Under the pieces are notes generated by a model, which was given only the letters and a program-made list of their open reading frames with translations, searched no databases and was not told the origin of the DNA. The translations under genes were made by a program, and so were the position numbers. Below, piece after piece: positions 15,202 to 23,190 of a stretch of DNA of 32,119 bases. Location of the stretch: NCBI GenBank assembly GCA_947500875.1, contig CANMUN010000028.1, positions 1-32,119 on the forward strand, in the 5' to 3' direction. Source of the DNA: Flavobacteriales bacterium. Lineage in GTDB: Bacteria > Bacteroidota > Bacteroidia > Flavobacteriales_D > Crocinitomicaceae. The number at the start of each line of letters is the position of its first letter. The stretch's first letter is position 1.

Positions 15202-18200
15202 TTACCGAATCAATATAACGTGGCCGGTGAGGGTATATTTCCGTTCCTGCTTGTCCAAATAATTGAGCTTCCAAGTATAGGCACCGTCTGGGCAAGGTAA
15301 GCCCTCATAGGTTCCGTCCCAAAAATCGCTTAATGAAGTTAACGTTCTTATGAGTTCTCCCCAACGGTTGAAAATCATCAATTCCATCTCCTTGATATTA
15401 CCTCCATAGGCTCCAAATAAATCGTTGGTGCCGTTTCCATCAGGTATGAACGTGTTCGGCACGTAAATCACCGCTTCGTAGGAAAGGTTGACCGTCGCAC
15501 TTGCCACGCACCCGTTGAGGTCAACGAAAGTCACCGTGTAGGCATAATCGTTGTCGGGGTTGGCAATGGGATTGGGGCAATTAATGCACGATAAAAATTC
15601 CGGAGGGGTCCATGTGTACACTCCCGGACTATTCCCGATGGCATTCAGCGGTATTTGGTCTCCGTAAAATGCTTGAATGTTCGGCGATAGCGCAATGGTA
15701 GGCAAGGGGTGAAGGACCACCTCTACATAGGCCGTATCTTTGCATCCATTGACATCGGTTCCAATGACTTGAAAGTTCGTGGAAGTATTGGGACTAACCC
15801 AAACTTGATTACCGGCTTGGTTAATGATGGAACCGGTGGGAGACCATTGATAGTATAATCCACCGCTGGCCCATAAATTCGCAACCTCTCCGGGGCAAAT
15901 GATGGTGTCATTTCCAGCGGTTATGTTGGCGGTTAACAAGGTGATGTACACGCTGTCTTCAATGGTGCCACACGCGTTGGTGAATTGACAGTAATAGTAC
16001 ATATCCTGTTGAGGCCAAATCGTTACGCTTGGCCCGGAAGTGGTGGAAATGTTCAAGTTCGGAGACCACGAATAGGTGTTGGCGCCGGAAACATTAAGGG
16101 TTGCACTTTCCCCAAGGCAAACAATCAAGGTTTCTGGTAAATTGGATACGGGTGGTGTAAAATAAACGGATACCGTTAAACTGTCCGATAAGGTACAACC
16201 CTCAATGCTTGTCAACGTTGCGGTGTAGGTTGTAGTGGTGGTAGGTGAGGCCAGCACATTGCTGCCTACAGCAACATTCAAACTTTGAGCAGGGCTCCAA
16301 GCGATGGTTCCAGGTCCTACCGCACTCAGGGGAACTTGTGAACCTATACAAATCGAGGTGTCTGAGCTCAGGGTCAAGGAAAGTGGAACGACGTTCAATG
16401 GAACTTGGAGGGTATCGGCTCCACAACTATCGGAGATTATCACGGTAAATACTGTGCTGGTGTAAACCGTTGCTACCGGATTGGGAATGTTGGGATTGGA
16501 CAGCACATTGGCCGGAGACCAAAGGTAGGTTGATCCACCAAAGGCATCCAAGGTAAATGGACTTCCTGGACACACGGACTGGGCAGGGAGCGTAACACCT
16601 CCTTGAAAGTCACCGATATTCACCTGAATTTGGGCAGTGTCAGGTTCGTAACAATTTAATGAATCCGATACAACCAAGGTCACGTTGTAAACTCCCGGAC
16701 CTCCGTAAACATGGCTTGGCTCGAATTGGTTGGAAAAAGTATTGTCTCCAAAGTCCCACTCATAGGTGTTGCCGTTGACGCTGTTGTTGTTAAAAAACAC
16801 CGGATTGGGCAAACATATCAACGGTGAAGGTTGAGCAAGTACCGCATCGAGGGTGCTTAGGTCAAATTTAAACACCGCCATGTTGCAGTTTGGACTGGGG
16901 TTTTGCGGCGACCAACTTCCCGGGGTCGAGGTGAAGCCAAAATTATTGCCGCCACAGGCACCGCATACGGCATGGTAAATTCTTCCTTTTTTATCAAAAC
17001 GGCTGGTTCCGCCGTCCACGTGGTTGGAACTGCTCGTCATTCCGCCCATGTACGTAGCGTAATTCAACGCTTGGGCATCGGCGGCAAATACGGCTAAATA
17101 AAAATTCGATCCGTTGGTATTGGTTTGATAGGCACCTGGGGTGGTTTGGAAACCGTTGGTGGTGGAGTTTATGGCCTGAGAAACGCCGCTGTTTGCATTG
17201 AGCTGACCTCCCCAACCCGCAACGTAAATTTCATAGCAGTCGGAGACTAAAAAAGCCGTAGGGGATATTTCAACATGGCCAGTTCCTGCTCCAAATACCG
17301 TGCTCCATTGTATGTTGGCAAGGCCCCCGTCGTATTTTCGGATGAACTGTCCGGAATTAGGCGTTCCTGCGCACCCAGGAGATATCGCCCAATTGGACTC
17401 GGTTTGACCATAAACATAAACTAAATTTGACGGGTCGCAACGCACAAAATAGGCTTGATCGTATTCGTTGGCCCCCAAAAACGTGGCGGCAGCTACCGAA
17501 CCGTTACCCGGATTGAAGCGCGCTAAATATCCATCGGAAAGGCCACCATTATTCGATAAATCATTTCCAGCAGCCACTCCAGGAAATCCCGCAGAAGTGG
17601 AGCCTCCGGCAACGTATACTTGACCGTTGGGGCTGATTTCAATGGAATTTCCCGTTTCGGATCCCGATCCTCCGAAATAACTGCTCCAAAGAAGCGAGGT
17701 AAGGGTGTTGTTAAGTTTACAAACCACGGCATCTTGGTTGCCGCTCAACGAGGTTGAATAAGCACCCGCAGTGGTCGGAAAATTGCCCGAGGCGGTGGTG
17801 CTCGAAAGGTAGACGTTTCCGGAAGCATCCAAGATGATTTCACCACGGAATTGATCGCCGTAATTGTAATGCAGGGTATTGGTGTTCAATCCATCCAAGT
17901 TATTTCCTCCCAAATAGGTGGACGCGATAAGGTTACTTCCGTTCGTGCTGAACCTTGACACAAAAATATCACTTCCATCAAAGCTCAAGGAATTTTCGGT
18001 AACCGAGGGGCCTCCATTAAAAGTTGCGTCGTAAGCCCCTGCTGTTGTCGGAAAATTGCTCGAACAGGTTACCCCGTAAACGTACAATTCACCGGTGGGA
18101 CCGGCAACAATGCTATGGGGAGTTTCGTTCCCTGCTCCACCGAAGTAAATTGAATATAACAGGTTCGTTCCAGTGGGGTTGAATTTGGAAATAGCCACAT

Positions 18201-19062
18201 CAAAAGGCAAAGCCCCGGTTCCATTGTTAAAGGTGATGTCGTAAGATCCCGGCGTCGTTGGATATCCGTAACCGAATACAATACCCGCTCCGTACAAATT
18301 ACCTGCGGCATCCGGAGTCGCGGTAAATCCCCAATTATCGACTGTTGCGCCCGAAAAGGTAGAAAATGTTAAGTTGGGGTCAAGGTAGATGCTGTCAAAA
18401 TTTGACGGATATGTTTCAAATTCAAATTTCCAAACTCCTTCTCGCTCTATAAATTGCACCTTCAGGGGGTGGTCTTTACCGTTTAAATACCACCAAGCTT
18501 TGGGAGCACTTTGAACGATTTGTCCAAAGTCATGGATGATTTCCAGTTCTTTTCGATCGTTCAAAACAGCGCTTGTTGCGCCAAGAAGTTCAAACGAAAT
18601 ATCCTCAGGTTGGCCGTTCGGATATATTTTGAAATTGTACGACAATTGTTCCTCCTCGGTCGTGTAAATGAGGTCAATGTTCGGGTAAAAAGAACGGTAA
18701 CGAACCGTTCGATAGTCACGAACGTTGGATTTCCATCGCGAGGAATCGGAATCCACGAAATAATTGGAATAATGCGAAGATGCGGTTCCTTCAAACGCCG
18801 GAATCGTGGGTAAGTGGTTTAAAAACCGCTGGTGAATCGAGTGAATCCTGAACGCACCTGCTTCATGATCGTCGTGCCCATGCGGCAGTTGGTATAGGAG
18901 GTAATTGAGTCCATCCTTTCCTCCGTGAATCCGCCCTGAGGTTACAGGGATGGAAAAATCGATGCTATCGGTCCATTGCCCTTGGTTCGGAGTTATCCAG
19001 ACCTCCTGCCCGAAGGCACTTATTATTCCGAATAAAAAACCAAGAACAGGGCAAAGTCTCAT
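15202..19062 (-). CDS. T9SS type B cargo protein with SBBP propeller, PKD and Ig-like domains
   Basis: 1286 residues. Signal peptide 1-19 (ending AFGQ); a DUF7948-like N-terminal region (~20-230); an SBBP beta-propeller region (~236-740) with repeated TTAGAYD or TTPGAY and S-Y-F-G-G motifs; a PKD domain (~769, WDFGDNTFS with the following V-Y-N-V-T-L); several Ig-like repeats each with Y-x-W-S-P; and at ~1200-1286 the gliding-motility-associated C-terminal domain (VPNTFIPDGNGTNDLF, then I-F-N-R-W-G-E). That domain is the type B T9SS signal, so the protein is exported to the cell surface. It is probably an adhesin or matrix protein (inference). The start is ATG 19062; an in-frame TTG at 19080 is unlikely because it would precede the signal peptide by six residues. 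The M14 gene is divergent, 117 bp away. Confidence 0.9.
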   Translation of the reverse strand: MRLCPVLGFLFGIISAFGQEVWITPNQGQWTDSIDFSIPVTSGRIHGGKDGLNYLLYQLPHGHDDHEAGAFRIHSIHQRFLNHLPTIPAFEGTASSHYSNYFVDSDSSRWKSNVRDYRTVRYRSFYPNIDLIYTTEEEQLSYNFKIYPNGQPEDISFELLGATSAVLNDRKELEIIHDFGQIVQSAPKAWWYLNGKDHPLKVQFIEREGVWKFEFETYPSNFDSIYLDPNLTFSTFSGATVDNWGFTATPDAAGNLYGAGIVFGYGYPTTPGSYDITFNNGTGALPFDVAISKFNPTGTNLLYSIYFGGAGNETPHSIVAGPTGELYVYGVTCSSNFPTTAGAYDATFNGGPSVTENSLSFDGSDIFVSRFSTNGSNLIASTYLGGNNLDGLNTNTLHYNYGDQFRGEIILDASGNVYLSSTTASGNFPTTAGAYSTSLSGNQDAVVCKLNNTLTSLLWSSYFGGSGSETGNSIEISPNGQVYVAGGSTSAGFPGVAAGNDLSNNGGLSDGYLARFNPGNGSVAAATFLGANEYDQAYFVRCDPSNLVYVYGQTESNWAISPGCAGTPNSGQFIRKYDGGLANIQWSTVFGAGTGHVEISPTAFLVSDCYEIYVAGWGGQLNANSGVSQAINSTTNGFQTTPGAYQTNTNGSNFYLAVFAADAQALNYATYMGGMTSSSNHVDGGTSRFDKKGRIYHAVCGACGGNNFGFTSTPGSWSPQNPSPNCNMAVFKFDLSTLDAVLAQPSPLICLPNPVFFNNNSVNGNTYEWDFGDNTFSNQFEPSHVYGGPGVYNVTLVVSDSLNCYEPDTAQIQVNIGDFQGGVTLPAQSVCPGSPFTLDAFGGSTYLWSPANVLSNPNIPNPVATVYTSTVFTVIISDSCGADTLQVPLNVVPLSLTLSSDTSICIGSQVPLSAVGPGTIAWSPAQSLNVAVGSNVLASPTTTTTYTATLTSIEGCTLSDSLTVSVYFTPPVSNLPETLIVCLGESATLNVSGANTYSWSPNLNISTTSGPSVTIWPQQDMYYYCQFTNACGTIEDSVYITLLTANITAGNDTIICPGEVANLWASGGLYYQWSPTGSIINQAGNQVWVSPNTSTNFQVIGTDVNGCKDTAYVEVVLHPLPTIALSPNIQAFYGDQIPLNAIGNSPGVYTWTPPEFLSCINCPNPIANPDNDYAYTVTFVDLNGCVASATVNLSYEAVIYVPNTFIPDGNGTNDLFGAYGGNIKEMELMIFNRWGELIRTLTSLSDFWDGTYEGLPCPDGAYTWKLNYLDKQERKYTLTGHVILIR

Positions 19063-19153
19063 GAATGTAAAATTACGCAAGAACTGACTTAATGTAATAC
19101 TCTACAAGAGCATTTTCGTTGCTTCAAGGATTTTATTTACTTCATTTAAATTG

Positions 19154-19161
19154 TAAATTTG
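19154..19161 (+). promoter_or_regulatory. -7 promoter box of the M14 carboxypeptidase gene
   Basis: TAAATTTG matches TAnnTTTG exactly; TTTT lies 19 nt upstream (19131-19134) as an imperfect -33 element. The leader to ATG 19180 would be about 15 nt. The last three bases are the in-frame TTG at 19159, which is therefore not a likely start. Confidence 0.55.
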
Positions 19162-19179
19162 AAGCATAAATTCAGTGAT

Positions 19180-21549
19180 ATGAGGCATGGTTTACTATTA
19201 ATGGCGGTTTTGACCTTGGGTTGCTTCCAGGTCAAAGCCCAAAATACACCAGGATATTCTCGGGTAAAAATCAATGCCGATGCAGCGGGTTTGGCGGCAT
19301 TAGCCAACCTCGGGGTTGCGGTAGACCACGGTTTTTCGAAAGAAGACAGTTACTTTATCTCTGATTTTTCCGATCAGGAAATTCAAATAATGCAGGCGAA
19401 TCATTTCAACATTGAAATTTTAATTCCAGATGTAGTGGCGCATTATGAGCAGCTTTTGGCTAATCCAAGCCAGGATCCTTCGCTCCACAACGGCGCATGC
19501 GGCGGTAATGGAGCAGGGGGCAATAATCCTTACCTTAATCCAACAACCCCCACCCATTTCAACTTGGGGACTATGGGAGGCTACTTAAAATACAACGAGA
19601 TGTTGGCGGAGTTGGATGAAATGGCGGCGACTTATCCCAATTTAATTACCGTAAAAGCACCTATTTCTAACTTTTTAACGCATGAAAATCGTCCGATTTA
19701 TTACGTTCGTTTATCGGACAACCCCAACGTAGATGAGCCAGAACCTAAAGTCTTGTACACAGCAATTCACCATGCGCGCGAACCCATGAGCTTAATGGAA
19801 ACCATTTTCTATATGTGGTATTTGTTGGAAAATTATGGAACCAACGAGGAAGTGACCTATATCGTGAATAATTTACAGCTCTATTTTGTGCCCTGTATCA
19901 ACCCGGACGGGTACGTTTACAATGGAACGACCAATCCAAACGGTGGTGGCATGTGGCGAAAAAACCGCAGAAATAACGGCGGTTCGTATGGAGTCGATCT
20001 CAACCGAAATTATTCGTACCAATGGGGTACCACGGGAACAAGTGCCAATCCGAGCAACGATACCTATCGCGGTCCATCCGCTTTTTCGGAACCGGAAACA
20101 CAAGCGATGCGTTGGTTGGTGCAAAACAACCATTTTATTACAGCTTTCAACGCGCACACCTACGGTTCTGACATTCTCTTTCCCATAGGCGCCACGAGCG
20201 CTGAATTTGCAGACCATCACAATTGGTTTCAAGACGAATCCAACCACCAAGTCCAATACAACGGATATTCTGCCATGAAAAGCAGCGGTTTGTACGAGGC
20301 CTCGGGTGACTCCGACGATTACATGTACAAGGTGGATAATGGCGTTGGGCAAAAAGACACCATGTTCGTTCATACCCCCGAGGTGGGAACCGCTTTTTGG
20401 CAACCCTCCAATGAAATAATCCCTACTTGTGCCGGAATGCTTTTCCCAAATTTGGTGCTGGCACATTTAGCGAAGGTGTATGCGTTTGCTGCAGACACCG
20501 ACCCGAATACGGTTGGGGCGTTGAGCGGAAATTTCAACCACTCCATTCAGCGTTTAGGCCGGGAGTCAGGACCCGTTACGGTGTCAATTACGCCTGTTAT
20601 GAACATCACCTCCGTGGGTAATTCGGTCACATACAACTTGGCCCAACAACAATTGGCCAATGGGTCGATTTCCTATACCTTGAATCCCAACATTCAGTTT
20701 GGCGATCCAATAACCTACGTTTTGGAGACCAATAATGGCCTGTGGACAAAACGCGATACGGTGTATAAAACGTTTGGGGCCTTGACTTCACAAGCCGTAG
20801 AGGATGCCACTACCGCCACGAATTGGACAGGTAATTGGAGTACAACGGGATCCACCTTTGTTTCGCCAAGTAAGTCGTTCACGGATTCTCCGGGGGGGAA
20901 TTATTCCAACAATACCACCAAAACTACAACCTATGTACCTTCGGTAGATTTAACGAATGCCTCCAGCGCTATGGTGCGTTTTTATGCGAAGTGGGATATT
21001 GAGGCCGATTACGATTATGTTCAGTTTTCCGTGTCAACGGATAATGGAAGTTCTTGGATACCGCAATGTGGAAATTACACGGTGGATGGAACCAGCGGAA
21101 ATGGAAGCGTACAACCCAACAACCAGCCGGTTTATGAGGGCACCCAGTCCAATTGGGTATTGGAAGAAATCAATTTAAGCGATTACTTGGGACAGGTCAT
21201 TAAATTTCGATTCAGGTTAGGAGCGGATGGTGGAACCGTCGGAGATGGATTTTACTACGACGATTTTGAGGTCCTTTACAACGTCGACTCATTGCCATCA
21301 GGTATCGAATCCAACGCTGGGAATGAAATATCTGTTGTACCGAATCCTTTTTCCGAGACCTTATCTGTAACTGGAGTGGAGGAAGGGAGTGACATTCGAG
21401 TCTACCAATTAAACGGATCATTGATTGGGACCTTTACCATGCAGCATGCAGTAATGAATATTCCTACTGAAAGTTGGTCGAAAGGCCCCTACTTTTTGGA
21501 AATCGAGCATGCTAAAAGCCGCATTGTAAAATTAGTCGTAAAGCAATAA
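19180..21549 (+). CDS. Secreted zinc carboxypeptidase (M14) with T9SS type A sorting domain
   Basis: 789 residues from ATG 19180. Signal peptide 1-21 (ending QVKAQ). The M14 catalytic domain (~115-440) carries the zinc ligands H198 and E201 in IHHAREPMS and H326 in FNAHTYGSD, with the catalytic E401 in HTPEVG. Conserved CINPDGY, GVDLNRNYSYQWG and SEPETQAMRWL are also present. A beta-rich region with a jellyroll/MAM-like domain (~560-700) follows. The last ~75 residues form a type A sorting domain (V-V-P-N-P-F, then Y-Q-L-N-G and G-P-Y-F-L-E). It removes C-terminal amino acids from peptides outside the cell and probably supports protein feeding. All catalytic residues are present. It is divergent from the type B cargo gene. 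Confidence 0.93.
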   Translation: MRHGLLLMAVLTLGCFQVKAQNTPGYSRVKINADAAGLAALANLGVAVDHGFSKEDSYFISDFSDQEIQIMQANHFNIEILIPDVVAHYEQLLANPSQDPSLHNGACGGNGAGGNNPYLNPTTPTHFNLGTMGGYLKYNEMLAELDEMAATYPNLITVKAPISNFLTHENRPIYYVRLSDNPNVDEPEPKVLYTAIHHAREPMSLMETIFYMWYLLENYGTNEEVTYIVNNLQLYFVPCINPDGYVYNGTTNPNGGGMWRKNRRNNGGSYGVDLNRNYSYQWGTTGTSANPSNDTYRGPSAFSEPETQAMRWLVQNNHFITAFNAHTYGSDILFPIGATSAEFADHHNWFQDESNHQVQYNGYSAMKSSGLYEASGDSDDYMYKVDNGVGQKDTMFVHTPEVGTAFWQPSNEIIPTCAGMLFPNLVLAHLAKVYAFAADTDPNTVGALSGNFNHSIQRLGRESGPVTVSITPVMNITSVGNSVTYNLAQQQLANGSISYTLNPNIQFGDPITYVLETNNGLWTKRDTVYKTFGALTSQAVEDATTATNWTGNWSTTGSTFVSPSKSFTDSPGGNYSNNTTKTTTYVPSVDLTNASSAMVRFYAKWDIEADYDYVQFSVSTDNGSSWIPQCGNYTVDGTSGNGSVQPNNQPVYEGTQSNWVLEEINLSDYLGQVIKFRFRLGADGGTVGDGFYYDDFEVLYNVDSLPSGIESNAGNEISVVPNPFSETLSVTGVEEGSDIRVYQLNGSLIGTFTMQHAVMNIPTESWSKGPYFLEIEHAKSRIVKLVVKQ

Positions 21550-21570
21550 AATTCACCCAAAGTGGTTGAA
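21544..21570 (-). terminator. Weak terminator after tRNA-Arg
   Basis: On the minus strand TTCAACC, a 5-nt loop, GGGTGAA (one mismatch in the stem) is followed by TTTTATT. It lies 29 nt past the tRNA 3' end and touches the M14 stop codon. The stem is short, so this is a tentative call. Confidence 0.35.
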
Positions 21571-21598
21571 CACGTGACCTAGCGAATCGATATCTTAG

Positions 21599-21670
21599 TA
21601 GCTCCGACGGGAATCGAACCCATATCTAAAGTTTAGGAAACTTCTATTCTATCCATTGAACTACGGAGCC
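21599..21670 (-). tRNA. tRNA-Arg (anticodon CCU)
   Basis: The cloverleaf folds fully on the minus strand. The acceptor is GGCTCCG with CGGAGCT, D-stem GTTC/GAAT, anticodon stem GAAGT/ACTTT around the loop TTCCTAA (anticodon CCT), T-stem ATGGG/CCCGT around TTCGATT, and discriminator A. It reads AGG (Arg) codons. Three stems contain a G-U pair (1-72, 10-25, 27-43). CCA is not encoded: the bases after the acceptor stem are ACT. It stands alone between protein genes. Confidence 0.93.
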
Positions 21671-21779
21671 AATGCGACGTCAAAGGTATAAAACATTGAT
21701 AAAAATTGGACCATCAACGTTGGGTGTTAAAACGGGTAACGAAAGAAAGGGGTTACTTTTTTTCAGGATAAAGCATCTT

Positions 21780-21811
21780 TTTGGGTATTTGTCCGTAAAA
21801 CTCTATATTTG
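21780..21811 (+). promoter_or_regulatory. Bacteroidota-type promoter of the lipoprotein gene
   Basis: TTTG (21780-21783), 20 nt, then TATATTTG (21804-21811): both elements match exactly. The leader to ATG 21827 would be about 12 nt. The last three bases form the in-frame TTG at 21809, so that codon cannot be the start if this promoter is real. Confidence 0.7.
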
Positions 21812-21826
21812 AGTAAAATTTTTCCT

Positions 21827-22462
21827 ATGAGGGTTTTTGTTTTAACACTTTCTTTGTTGCTGCTTTTGATTGCCGTGCCATCATGTATTGAACATGAAGT
21901 CGTGCCTCCTCCAATAAATACCGTGAATTTGGATGCCAATTTCACCGGCTATGTCAGTGGAACGCAAGTGGAATTTACCCAAAACGTGAACGGTTATTTG
22001 GGGAATACCTCTTCCGAAACCTTTGTTCAACCTTCACCCGCGCCTTCTCGTAGGGTTTATTCTTTTGAAATGGTTTCGGGCTCTAATCCCGTAAGCATTA
22101 AAATTAAATTAGGTGCCTTGAACTGGGATTTAGCGGCCAACACCGAGCCGAGTTTAACCATGTTCAACGATTTTCATATGGCATCATCAGTAACTCCTCC
22201 TTCGTATTCCAATGGAGCAATTGCCGGGTTTGAAGTGACTTACACCGACAACACTTCTAGGATTTGGTTGTCTAAAGCACCTAACCCTGTTCCCCAAACG
22301 GTAACCTTTTCAAATATTAAGCAGCAATCGGATGGCACGGGAGATTATTCCTTTTTCGACTGTAACTTCTCGTGTTATGTATACAGCCTGAATCCTCAAA
22401 CCAACTTAATTGATTCCTTGTTGGTCCAGAACGGTAAATATCACGGTTGGTTTAAGAAATAA
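21827..22462 (+). CDS. Lipoprotein of unknown function
   Basis: 211 residues. The N-terminus is a lipoprotein signal: a basic start, a leucine-rich core and a VPSC lipobox, so the mature protein begins at Cys ~20 and is membrane anchored. The rest is Thr/Ser/Asn rich and predicted mostly beta (V-E-F-T-Q-N-V-N-G, A-G-F-E-V-T-Y-T-D, Q-T-V-T-F-S-N). Two Cys close together near residue 180 (FDCNFSCYVY) could form a disulfide. I recognise no known domain. It has its own promoter (21780-21811) and its own terminator (22470-22492), so it is a single-gene unit. Confidence 0.8.
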   Translation: MRVFVLTLSLLLLLIAVPSCIEHEVVPPPINTVNLDANFTGYVSGTQVEFTQNVNGYLGNTSSETFVQPSPAPSRRVYSFEMVSGSNPVSIKIKLGALNWDLAANTEPSLTMFNDFHMASSVTPPSYSNGAIAGFEVTYTDNTSRIWLSKAPNPVPQTVTFSNIKQQSDGTGDYSFFDCNFSCYVYSLNPQTNLIDSLLVQNGKYHGWFKK

Positions 22463-22469
22463 AATGAAT

Positions 22470-22492
22470 GCCGCTTTTGCGGCTTTTTTTTT
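22470..22492 (+). terminator. Rho-independent terminator after the lipoprotein gene
   Basis: GCCGC, TTTT loop, GCGGC, then nine T (22484-22492). It ends 5 nt before the ATG of the next gene on the same strand. Confidence 0.88.
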
Positions 22493-22497
22493 GCACG

Positions 22498-23190
22498 ATG
22501 GACGGAATCAAAATCGCAATCATTGGGGATTATAATTTTACGTTTAACGCGCATCATGCTACGAATTTGGCGCTAGATCATGCGGCTGTTTTTTTAGACG
22601 TTGAGATAAATTATTATTGGATTCGAATTCAAGAAATCGCTCAACATCGCATCGGTTTTTTTGATAAATACGACGCATTTTGGATTGCCCCTGGACCCTT
22701 CATGAATTCATTTTACCTGAATGGAATCTTTGCTCGATTAGTTTCCTTCAAGAAGCCCGTGATATTGACTGGGGAGTCTTTTCGATTTTTTCTGGAATAT
22801 CTAATTGCAAAAAACAACCTCAATCCTGGAAATGAAAAATTGATTTCCGATAATTTGGTGGTGGGGTCTTATTTCGAGAACATAGAAGTATTTCCTAAAA
22901 CGGAAGGCTTTAAAAAACTTTACGATCATTTTTCGAACCACGAATTATCGGCAGTTCGATACAGCTTGTACCCCAATCTCATGTTGGATTTGGTTCGTAA
23001 TTTTTTAGACATTGAAGCAGTGAACCAGTTCGATGATGTGGAAGCTTTTTCGTTGAAAAACCATCCGTTTTTTGTTGCGCTGTCGTATTATCCGCAAGTT
23101 ACTTCCACGCGGGATTTGCCCCATCCGGTCATTTATACCTTCGTAAAAGCGGCCATGAGCCATCAACAACTGACCCATTCGCTGCTTTGA
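22498..23190 (+). CDS. CTP-synthase-amidotransferase-like protein lacking the nucleophile Cys
   Basis: 230 residues. The N-terminal IKIAIIGDYN, the central W-I-A-P-G-P-F and the C-terminal HPFFVALSYYPQ followed by P-H-P-V-I match the group called 'CTP synthase C-terminal region-related', which resembles the class I glutamine amidotransferase domain of PyrG. Where class I enzymes carry the nucleophilic elbow (G-x-C-x-G), this protein has L-T-G-E-S-F (G92-E93-S94), so the Cys is gone. His189 remains in HPFF, but the Glu of the usual H-P-E is Phe. It is therefore probably not a glutaminase; it may bind a ligand or partner (inference). The start is ATG 22498, 5 nt after a terminator T-tract. The 3' end overlaps the convergent AddA-like gene by 28 nt. 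Confidence 0.75.
   Translation: MDGIKIAIIGDYNFTFNAHHATNLALDHAAVFLDVEINYYWIRIQEIAQHRIGFFDKYDAFWIAPGPFMNSFYLNGIFARLVSFKKPVILTGESFRFFLEYLIAKNNLNPGNEKLISDNLVVGSYFENIEVFPKTEGFKKLYDHFSNHELSAVRYSLYPNLMLDLVRNFLDIEAVNQFDDVEAFSLKNHPFFVALSYYPQVTSTRDLPHPVIYTFVKAAMSHQQLTHSLL

Noticed and set aside
15173..15295. N-terminal extension of the MBL hydrolase
   Set aside because: It overlaps the C-terminal sorting domain of the type B cargo gene and encodes no MBL sequence; ATG 15172 is adequate.
16200..18350. Tandem DNA repeats in the large T9SS cargo gene
   Set aside because: The repeats are at protein level (SBBP and Ig-like units); I see no near-identical DNA copies.
19873..20466. 197-codon open frame antisense to the M14 peptidase gene
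   Set aside because: It lies entirely within a gene with complete catalytic motifs, has no recognisable domain, and reads as a codon-bias shadow.
21552..21570. Inverted repeat as a plus-strand terminator for the M14 gene
   Set aside because: No T-tract follows it on the plus strand; it fits better as a weak minus-strand terminator for the tRNA.
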